In this document: positions 36,070-42,482 of the stretch, one piece after another
How the letters are laid out: each line of letters begins with the position of its first letter
Numbering within the stretch: the stretch's first letter is position 1
Assembly (NCBI GenBank): GCA_024742875.1
Contig: JANSXP010000060.1
Span: 1 to 43,254 of the forward strand
From: Planctomycetaceae bacterium
GTDB lineage: Bacteria; Planctomycetota; Planctomycetia; Planctomycetales; Planctomycetaceae
Direction of reading: 5' to 3'
DNA: 43,254 bases
Program-made: the position numbers and the translations under genes
Notes under the pieces: generated by a model
Seen by the model: only the letters and a program-made list of their open reading frames with translations
Databases searched by the model: none
Told to the model about the DNA's origin: nothing

Positions 36070-36982
36070 AGGTCTTTCCTGACACTTGAAAGTCTGCGGA
36101 AGCGGGAAGGTGGTCCGAATACGCCAGCGGGATTCGCTCCAGCACGCCAGAGCCAAACACCGGCTGCAGATTCAGCACGGGCAAATGCACATAGCCGATA
36201 TGGCAACCGCAGGTCGAATTGGGACAGGCGGCCGAATCGACGGGGAAACGCCAGTCTTCGGCGTACAGATTTCCCAGATCTTCAGAGACGAAATGGCAGC
36301 GACGCACGCGACCGTCTCCGTTAATCGAAAACACGCTGCGGCCCGTCTGGCAGTCCTGCCCGGCACTCGGATAATCACGCGTGTTTATCTCGAAGTAAGG
36401 GTCCACAGCTGTCAGCCGGTCCCGCTGCTGCGGGGAGTATTCGTACTTGCGTCCATCGCCTGTATCCCAGGCGTTCAGCCACAGATAAGTGGATGCGGGC
36501 AGCAAACGCCGCAGCGATTCAATTTCTGCGAAGTCTTCCGGGCGAGCAACCATCCCCACGCTGTGCCGAATGCCGCGGCGACGCAGTTCGCGACATGCCG
36601 CCAGAAACGCATGCCGGGAAACCTCTGATGGGTGATAGGTACACCACAGCGCCAGTCGTTCCGTCCGACACTCATTCAGCCATGGCGTCGCCCACGACAG
36701 ATTCGTTTGCACGACAATTTTGCGAATGTGCGCGCGGTGCGTCAGTTGCTGCACGGCTGTCTGATACCAGCGACGTGTGAGCGCTTCACCCCAGGGGGTA
36801 AAAAACAGGGACAGCTGAGATTCTCGATGCGCGGTCGCCCAGTCGACAAACCGCTCCAGGGCCGCTCGATCCTGCTGCAGCTGAGCGGCCGTTTCGTGCC
36901 GTTTGGCAAAGGGGCAGTAAGAGCAGTCATAGTTGCAGCTGCTCAGCGGACCTCGGTAAAGCAGAGAAACATGACGCGTCAT
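36062..36982 (-). CDS. Radical SAM protein, STM4011 family
   Basis: The 306-residue protein has the radical SAM cluster motif C16-N-Y-D-C20-S-Y-C23 near the N-terminus (LLYRGPLSSCNYDCSYCPF) and TPWGEAL, resembling the usual GGEPL strand. The C-terminal part has further cysteines for a second cluster (CQTGRS, RRCHFVSEDLGNLY, CPNSTCGCHIGYVHL), as in SPASM or twitch domains. It overlaps the STM4012-like stop by 4 bp (ATGA) and the STM4015-like start by 8 bp, so the three genes are coupled. It likely modifies a peptide or small molecule by radical chemistry; the substrate is unknown. The best-fitting family is the STM4011-type named after the Salmonella gene. Confidence 0.92.
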   Translation of the reverse strand: MTRHVSLLYRGPLSSCNYDCSYCPFAKRHETAAQLQQDRAALERFVDWATAHRESQLSLFFTPWGEALTRRWYQTAVQQLTHRAHIRKIVVQTNLSWATPWLNECRTERLALWCTYHPSEVSRHAFLAACRELRRRGIRHSVGMVARPEDFAEIESLRRLLPASTYLWLNAWDTGDGRKYEYSPQQRDRLTAVDPYFEINTRDYPSAGQDCQTGRSVFSINGDGRVRRCHFVSEDLGNLYAEDWRFPVDSAACPNSTCGCHIGYVHLPVLNLQPVFGSGVLERIPLAYSDHLPASADFQVSGKTYG

Positions 36983-38346
36983 AGCAGTTCGTAGTCCTGC
37001 ATGAGTGCATGAACCTGCGGCGAGAACAGCCAGGGACCAATGGCGTCTGACCGTTCCAGTCCACTGGCAGTCAGCCGGACGCCGGCCGCATCGATGGACG
37101 CCAAATCAGCGTCTGCCAGCAACTGCAGACACGGCAGATCTTCCAGCACGTCTGTCTCGAACGCGGACGCATACTCGTCACGCAACAAACCGTCGGTCTG
37201 CATGAGTGACAAAATCACGAACCGACGTCGCTGTTCATCGGGCAACAGGCGAATCCCGTGACTGGCCTGGGCAAACGCATTCGCCGGCCGACGAATATAG
37301 TCAGCCAGAATGCCCCGCACGCCCTGACGCCCGACCGCATATTCTGTCGAATAATGCAGGCCGGATGTGTAAGAGCGGGCGCCACATCCCAGACCGATCA
37401 TACCGTCCGTCTGACAGTGATATTCGGGCACGACACTCGTTGCATCCGTGGTGACTCGGGCGTCACTGCGGCTGAACATTCGCATGGACGTCTGTCGGTA
37501 ACCGCAGGACAGCAGATATTCCCGTGCCGAGCGATAAGCGTGCAGGCGCTGGGCGTCCCACAACCTGCCCTCACGATCACTCTGTCGTCCCAGCCCCGTC
37601 AGCGGCCGGACATACAGCGGGTAAAGGTACAATTCCTCGGGCTGCCAGCGGACCGCCTCGCGGACGCACCGCATCCACTGTTCGTTCGACTGCCCCTCTC
37701 CCCCGTAAATCAGGTCAATGTTCAAATTGGGCACAGCATGTCGGCGAATTGCTTCCAGCGCGGATTGGACGTCGGCCGCTCGCTGCGGACGCCCGAGGCG
37801 GTGCGCTTCGGCCTCGTCAAACGACTGAATTCCGATGCTGACGCGATCCACACCAAAGTCAGCCAGCAGTTGCAGCTTTGTGTCGTCAATCGTGGCAGGC
37901 GACACTTCCACTCCCACAGGGATGGCGTCTCCGCGAACGCCAAACGTCTGACAGATCGCCAGCAGCCGGGCAAGCTCCGCGGCCGTCAGAAACGTGGGCG
38001 TGCCACCACCGATGGCCAGCTGTTGAATGCGAACATCGCCCACCGCCGAACGCACAACGTCCGCTTCTGTCTGCAGCTGTCGCAGATAGCGTGTGGTCAG
38101 CCCGTCTTCCGGCCGCGCCTGGGTGAACAGATTGCAGAATCCACAGCGATGTTCACAGAAAGGGACATGCAGATACAGGAACAGGGCATCGCGGTCTTCG
38201 CAGGACCACAGTTGGGCCAGGCTGACGGGTTCCGGAAACAGGCGATACGCCGTCTTGTGGGGATACGAATAGGTGTAAGACTGATACGGGGACGCGGATA
38301 CCACGTCGTTCAGATCCGGGGGGTATGCGGTTCCCGATGGAAGCAT
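36979..38346 (-). CDS. HemN-like radical SAM protein, STM4012 family
   Basis: The start is ATG 38346 (MLPSGTAYPPD), giving 455 residues; the upstream frame overlaps the hydrolase gene and is ignored. The protein resembles coproporphyrinogen III oxidase-type radical SAM enzymes: LYLHVPFC64-E-H-R-C68-G-F-C71, then QLAIGGGTPTFLT, NLNIDLIYGGEGQ, SIGIQSFDEAE and the C-terminal region with RRFVILSLMQTDGLL. Despite the similarity to HemN/HemW it is probably not a heme-pathway enzyme, given its place in the STM401x cassette. It starts 8 bp after the STM4013-like stop and overlaps the STM4011-like start by 4 bp. Confidence 0.92.
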   Translation of the reverse strand: MLPSGTAYPPDLNDVVSASPYQSYTYSYPHKTAYRLFPEPVSLAQLWSCEDRDALFLYLHVPFCEHRCGFCNLFTQARPEDGLTTRYLRQLQTEADVVRSAVGDVRIQQLAIGGGTPTFLTAAELARLLAICQTFGVRGDAIPVGVEVSPATIDDTKLQLLADFGVDRVSIGIQSFDEAEAHRLGRPQRAADVQSALEAIRRHAVPNLNIDLIYGGEGQSNEQWMRCVREAVRWQPEELYLYPLYVRPLTGLGRQSDREGRLWDAQRLHAYRSAREYLLSCGYRQTSMRMFSRSDARVTTDATSVVPEYHCQTDGMIGLGCGARSYTSGLHYSTEYAVGRQGVRGILADYIRRPANAFAQASHGIRLLPDEQRRRFVILSLMQTDGLLRDEYASAFETDVLEDLPCLQLLADADLASIDAAGVRLTASGLERSDAIGPWLFSPQVHALMQDYELL

Positions 38347-38354
38347 TGTGTGGA

Positions 38355-39149
38355 CTACGTCTGCTGGGGCAGGAAACATTCCGCGTAAGGCACATTCCAC
38401 ACTACGGGATGCGCCAGACGGTGTCCAGTATAGCCGTCTTCACCGTAGGCCGTGCCGTGATCCCCGCAGAGAATCCCAAACACCGATCCGCGCTGCTGCA
38501 GCGTCTGGAACAGACGTGGCAGCTGAGAATCCACATACGCCAGCGCAGCTGCCTGCGTATCGGTTGAATCAGAAGTGGCGCCGTCCACATACAGACAGTT
38601 CGGCTGATGAAGGGCTGACACATTCAAGAACAGAAAGACGCGCTGGTCAGCCGGCACCTGCTGCAGTGCGCTGATCGCCACATCGATCTGAAATTCGGTC
38701 GAGCGTCTTTCCGTCACACCCAGCCGGGGACTCCAGTGACTTTCCTGAAACAGGTCCGGCAACACGCGCCCCAGTGCCGACAGCTTGTTGAAAAAGCCCA
38801 CACCGCCGACACAGATGGTGTGGTACCCGACAGCCGCCAGCCCCGCCACAATATTGTCTTCTTCAAAGACAAACGTTTCTTCTGTGGTGGTTTCACTGCC
38901 GGGAAACCGCGCCGCAAAACGACGCGGATGAGGACCGGGACCTGCGGGAGTCGGCAGAAATCCGGCGAAGAAGGCCTGGTGTGCGGCAAACGTAAAACTG
39001 CCTGGCGTATGTCGCTGCTCCCATCCGGTCGGCAGCAACCGCTGCAGAAAAGGAGTCTGCCCACGAGCCATCGCGCCCGTCGCCACATCGAACCTCAGTG
39101 TGTCCAGAGTGATAAACACAATGTCGCAGGTTCCCACAATCTGCTGCAT
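38355..39149 (-). CDS. Sulfatase-fold hydrolase, STM4013/SEN3800 family
   Basis: The 264-residue protein has alkaline-phosphatase-superfamily features: DIVFITLDTLRFD (first metal Asp at about D16, D21), a middle GSFTFAAHQAFFAGFLPT in the usual nucleophile region, and GDHGTAYGEDGYTGHR with the second metal His/Asp. It lacks a signal peptide, so it works in the cytoplasm, unlike secreted sulfatases. It would cleave a phosphate or sulfate ester or transfer such a group. It is the first gene of the six-gene minus-strand operon and shares a 99-bp divergent region with the NrdG-like gene. The family name follows gene order as well as motifs. Confidence 0.9.
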   Translation of the reverse strand: MQQIVGTCDIVFITLDTLRFDVATGAMARGQTPFLQRLLPTGWEQRHTPGSFTFAAHQAFFAGFLPTPAGPGPHPRRFAARFPGSETTTEETFVFEEDNIVAGLAAVGYHTICVGGVGFFNKLSALGRVLPDLFQESHWSPRLGVTERRSTEFQIDVAISALQQVPADQRVFLFLNVSALHQPNCLYVDGATSDSTDTQAAALAYVDSQLPRLFQTLQQRGSVFGILCGDHGTAYGEDGYTGHRLAHPVVWNVPYAECFLPQQT

Positions 39150-39248
39150 CGAGAAAATCGTAACGCTCCGAAAAACATCAGGTACTGGCCTGTGAAGCAG
39201 CCCGCCCGTATCATTTCGGAATCGCCCCGTACGTCAATCGACCTGCCC

Positions 39249-39860
39249 ATGACTGACCGTCTCCTTTCCGTCGCCGAAATCGTCCCCTGCACACAGGCGG
39301 AGGGACCAGGCCGCCGGTTTGCCCTCTGGGTGCAGGGCTGTCCCCTCCGCTGCGCTGACTGCTGCAACCCGGAAATGCTGTCATTCGACAAAGGAGCACC
39401 GATGACCGTCACCGATGTTCTGCAGCAGATTGAAGTCGCCCAAAGCCTGGACATCGAGGGCATCACACTCATTGGCGGGGAACCGTTTGCTCACGCCGGA
39501 CCGCTTTCCGATCTGGCACAGCAGGTGCGGAAACGAGGCCTCAGTGTGATGATCTTCAGTGGGTTCACCTTGACGCAGCTGCAAAAGAACACGGATGTCG
39601 CCGTGGCGGCGCTGCTGGACCAAACCGATTTGCTGGTGGACGGCCCCTACGATCGCACACAGCCCGACAACACGCGTCGCTGGATCGGCTCACGCAACCA
39701 GCAGATTCACTTCCTGACGGATCGGTACAGCCCGGAAGATGCCTGCTGGTCACAGCGCGACACGCTGGAGGTTCGCTGGGATGGCAAAAACCTGCTGGTG
39801 AACGGCTTTCCGGCCGGCGACGCGACGGACCTGTGGCGGCGCCCGGGGGAGTCCTCATGA
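39249..39860 (+). CDS. NrdG-like radical SAM activating-type enzyme
   Basis: The start is ATG 39249 (MTDRLLSVAEI); the longer frame from 38736 overlaps the divergent hydrolase and is ignored. The 203-residue protein has C31-P-L-R-C35-A-D-C38 in LWVQGCPLRCADC, the NrdG/PflA-like arrangement, plus ITLIGGEPFAHAG and DLLVDGPYDRTQPD. NrdG activates anaerobic ribonucleotide reductase by making a glycyl radical. No glycyl-radical enzyme is seen in the window, so a different target is likely. The stop overlaps the next start (ATGA), so the two products are coupled. The gene faces away from the STM401x operon. Confidence 0.88.
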   Translation: MTDRLLSVAEIVPCTQAEGPGRRFALWVQGCPLRCADCCNPEMLSFDKGAPMTVTDVLQQIEVAQSLDIEGITLIGGEPFAHAGPLSDLAQQVRKRGLSVMIFSGFTLTQLQKNTDVAVAALLDQTDLLVDGPYDRTQPDNTRRWIGSRNQQIHFLTDRYSPEDACWSQRDTLEVRWDGKNLLVNGFPAGDATDLWRRPGESS

Positions 39861-40927
39861 CGGTCAGAAATGTGAGCGCTTTTGAAGCACGGCTGTTACG
39901 CATCCTCCGCGTGCTGATGGGACGCGGTCAGGTTGATCAGGTGCTGGCCATTCTTGTCCGCCCCGTGAAGCGACCTCCCTGCCTCAGTCGCGCCTGTGTG
40001 CAGCTGGTGCAAAACTATCTGGCGACCGGCATGACCGAGTTTCTGGCGCGATCCGGCTGGTCATCAGAAAAATTTCTGAACGGTGAGCGGGTTGTCACCG
40101 GGCGGCTGTGGCAGCGACATGAAATCGAACAGATGTCGCTTGAGTTTTCTGCCGCCAGCGTGGAACTACTGATCTGGCTGACCGCAGAGAACTTTGTGCA
40201 GCCGAAGCAGAAACTGAATGTTGACCCCGGTGCGCTGACTGTTGGTGATCAGCTGCTGTGGACGCGCACGTGGCTGGCCGTGCAGGACACACTGGGCGGC
40301 CCACCACTTCTGGAACAGGCGGGCTTTGCCGGACTGGGACTGCTCAATCTGCTGGCGCCCGGCGCCACCGGCCTGCAGGGCGGGGGCGGCGAACCTGGCG
40401 TGGCATTCTGGTGTCGTCCCGCTCAGGCATGGATTCTGGAATCACTGCAGGCACAGCTGTCAGAGGCTTGGGTTTCAGTGGAAGCCCGCAAACGCGTGAA
40501 TACCAGTCACAAGGAAGTTCGCCGCATCGGGCAGCATCAGGCGGCCATCCTGAAGGAGCTGTTCGACGCCGCCCAGGGGCACGGACGTCGTGATCTGTGT
40601 GTCTTCGTACTGCGGGCAGCCGCCGAACTAATGAATGACCCGGCGGGAGACTGGTTTCGGGCGATCAATGTCCAGTCGTTAAAAATGGCCGAGCGACAGG
40701 ACGTTTACATGGCCGCTTTGGCATTTTTCACAGGGCTGAATCGGCTGCACGAATGGAACCAGCAGGCCCGTTCGGTGGGCTTTTACGATGAGGACTATGA
40801 GTCGGGACAGTTCTGGAAGTCCTGCTGGGAGCACTATCAGGGAGACGAGATGCACAGGCGGGCCAGTCAGATTGCTCAGAATCTCAACCCCGTCAAAGCG
40901 ATCACCTCCGGAGAAAGTCCTTCGTGA
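39857..40927 (+). CDS. Helical accessory protein of the FtsH-type system, family unassigned
   Basis: The 364-residue protein overlaps the activase stop by 4 bp. It has a helical N-terminal part (FEARLLRILRVLMGRGQVDQVLAILV), a Gly-rich mid section (AGFAGLGLLNLLAPGATGLQGGGG) and a helical C-terminus with W-rich segments (FWKSCWEHYQGDEMHRRASQI). There is no signal peptide or catalytic motif I recognise. Its coupling to a radical SAM activase and proximity to the AAA+ modules suggest an accessory 'X' component of the ternary system; the glycine stretch is not a glycyl-radical motif. Function is unknown. Confidence 0.72.
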   Translation: MTVRNVSAFEARLLRILRVLMGRGQVDQVLAILVRPVKRPPCLSRACVQLVQNYLATGMTEFLARSGWSSEKFLNGERVVTGRLWQRHEIEQMSLEFSAASVELLIWLTAENFVQPKQKLNVDPGALTVGDQLLWTRTWLAVQDTLGGPPLLEQAGFAGLGLLNLLAPGATGLQGGGGEPGVAFWCRPAQAWILESLQAQLSEAWVSVEARKRVNTSHKEVRRIGQHQAAILKELFDAAQGHGRRDLCVFVLRAAAELMNDPAGDWFRAINVQSLKMAERQDVYMAALAFFTGLNRLHEWNQQARSVGFYDEDYESGQFWKSCWEHYQGDEMHRRASQIAQNLNPVKAITSGESPS

Positions 40928-41046
40928 CTTCTGCGGCAAAGAACATAAAATGCCATTGTGGGGCGCCGCTGTGCCGCGTGTAGGGACGGCCGCGACGGGT
41001 CCACACAGCCACAGGGCGTTGCCACCTGGGAAACAAGGAGCCGGAA

Positions 41047-41619
41047 ATGAGCCGCGCGTATCGAGTCAGCGTCAGTGAGTCAGAACGAAAAATCGTGCGA
41101 GGCAGCGATCATGTCTGCACGTGCGTGGAACTTCTGGAAATTCTCCCCAAACAGGACATGGCCACCCTGCTGTCCGAAGAACTTCTGGGACGGGGATTCG
41201 CAACAGAGGACGGGAAGCTGATCCGTCGTGAAGGCGATGTGACGATTTCCATTGATCCGGCAACTGGCGAAGTTACCGTCCAGGCGGCGATCAGTGAGGA
41301 AGTCGAACTGACGGAAAAAGTGACTGGTTGGGGGGACGAAGACTACGGCGCCGACGGTCGTCGCAAAGTGGAAGAAAATCTCCGCAAACGCGCAGAAGAA
41401 GGCCTGCAGCGTCAGGCCCAGTCGAAGGAAAACAGGCTGACCCAGCAGGCCACAGAACAGCTGGAAAGCGTGCTGCGGGATTTGCAGCCGGAACTGGACG
41501 GGGCGGTCAACAAGGTCACGGCCGCTGCGCTGAAGCAAAAAGCGGCCCAGTTGGGCGAAATCAAAGAGATCACGGAAGACACGGACAACGGTTCAATGAC
41601 CATCGTTCTGGAAGTTTAA
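41047..41619 (+). CDS. Accessory protein of the FtsH-type system, family unassigned (weak Ycf35/DUF1257 echo)
   Basis: ATG 41047 has AAGGAG 6 nt upstream, a strong ribosome binding site. The 190-residue protein opens with beta-strands (AYRVSVSESERKIVRG), then VTISIDPATGEVTVQAA, a coiled-coil-like stretch at about 107-140 (KVEENLRKRAEEGLQRQAQS), and a C-terminal AALKQKAAQLGEIKEITED and TMTIVLEV-like end. The last part weakly recalls the end of Ycf35/DUF1257. In cyanobacteria such proteins travel with the AAA protein Ycf46, which gives a parallel to the FtsH-like gene here. I rate this as a pattern only. It is likely an X component of the system. Confidence 0.72.
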   Translation: MSRAYRVSVSESERKIVRGSDHVCTCVELLEILPKQDMATLLSEELLGRGFATEDGKLIRREGDVTISIDPATGEVTVQAAISEEVELTEKVTGWGDEDYGADGRRKVEENLRKRAEEGLQRQAQSKENRLTQQATEQLESVLRDLQPELDGAVNKVTAAALKQKAAQLGEIKEITEDTDNGSMTIVLEV

Positions 41620-41669
41620 TCAGCGCCGGGTATCAAGCGTTCACGGCCTTAGCAACGCAGGAGTTCTGC

Positions 41670-42374
41670 ATGAATGAGTCCCATGCTCTTCACAGCAAAA
41701 TGCCGTGCGACGATCCTCAGGAGCAGCATCTGCTGCAGGCCATTGCCGACGATCCACACGACGACACGGTGCGGCTGATTTATGCCGACTGGCTGGAAGA
41801 ACGCCAGGACCCACGTTGTGAGTATGTGCGACTGGAATGTCGGTTTAAGCAACTGGCGAAACAGGCGAGCCACACCCCCTCGAAAACTCAGACACTCACT
41901 GGTCGCTTTCAACAGCTGCGACAGCGTCTGAGCGATCTGCTTAAGGGACCGCGGACAGCTGAAGAACGACTTCCCGCGGCTGTGCAACGGGAACTTCAGT
42001 CGCTGCGAACACGGATGACGCAGCTGCGCGAAGAATGCGAAGCGACCTGGCTGGCAGTTCTGTCACGATCGGCGGTATCCTGCTGCGAACCGACGGTCGA
42101 GTTCCAGTTTCAGTGTCCCATGAAATGGGGCGACCTCTCTCCCACGGATGATCCCTATGTCAAACACTGCTCGGCATGCGATTCCCCCGTGTATTTTGAA
42201 ATTGATCTTTCGATGGCTCAGGAACGGGCCTCCGAGGGCAAGTGCGTTTGTGTTCCTGTCGACATGACCTCGCGCCCTCCCCTGCAAGAGTTGTACGACC
42301 TGTCCGCAGAGGACGTCTGGCTGGGTATGATCGTCGAAAGCGTGGACTGCTCCGAAAACAATTTGCGTGACTAA
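41670..42374 (+). CDS. TIGR02996-domain protein with coiled coil and Cys-containing C-terminus
   Basis: ATG 41670 has CAGGAG 7 nt upstream. The 234-residue product begins with the repeat-companion domain (LLQAIADDPHDDTVRLIYA and DWLEERQDPRCEYVRLEC), followed by a helical, probably coiled-coil part (about 60-125), and ends with FQCPMKWGDLSPTDD and PYVKHCSACDSPVYFEID. The cysteines and His in that tail (C..C-like pairs) may bind zinc; this tail occurs in other planctomycete TIGR02996 proteins as I recall. It has no LRRs, unlike the other three here. It is the last gene of the plus-strand unit and ends before a convergent surface-protein gene. Confidence 0.85.
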   Translation: MNESHALHSKMPCDDPQEQHLLQAIADDPHDDTVRLIYADWLEERQDPRCEYVRLECRFKQLAKQASHTPSKTQTLTGRFQQLRQRLSDLLKGPRTAEERLPAAVQRELQSLRTRMTQLREECEATWLAVLSRSAVSCCEPTVEFQFQCPMKWGDLSPTDDPYVKHCSACDSPVYFEIDLSMAQERASEGKCVCVPVDMTSRPPLQELYDLSAEDVWLGMIVESVDCSENNLRD

Positions 42375-42415
42375 GCCACTCAACTCGAGCGGCAGCTGGT
42401 GCGTTGCAACAAGCC

Positions 42416-42453
42416 GAACGACCCGCGTGAAATATGCTTCACACGGGCCGTTC
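42416..42453 (-). terminator. Hairpin at the end of the minus-strand surface-protein gene
   Basis: A 16-bp inverted repeat with a 6-nt loop: 42416-42431 pairs with 42438-42453. On the minus strand all 16 positions pair, counting two G-U wobbles. On the plus strand the same two positions would be A-C mismatches. The structure thus favours the minus-strand transcript and sits 30 bp after that gene's stop. No long U tract follows, so rho-independent action is uncertain. Confidence 0.6.
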
Positions 42454-42482
42454 CTGCTGACGTTCAAATCTGAGCCACTGGA

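Noticed and set aside
36979-38346. HemN/HemW heme-biosynthesis enzyme
   Set aside because: Similarity is to the shared radical SAM fold; operon context fits the STM4012 family better.
38736-39248. 170-residue N-terminal extension of the NrdG-like protein
   Set aside because: It lies opposite the hydrolase coding region, has no family features, and the conserved activase start is at 39249.
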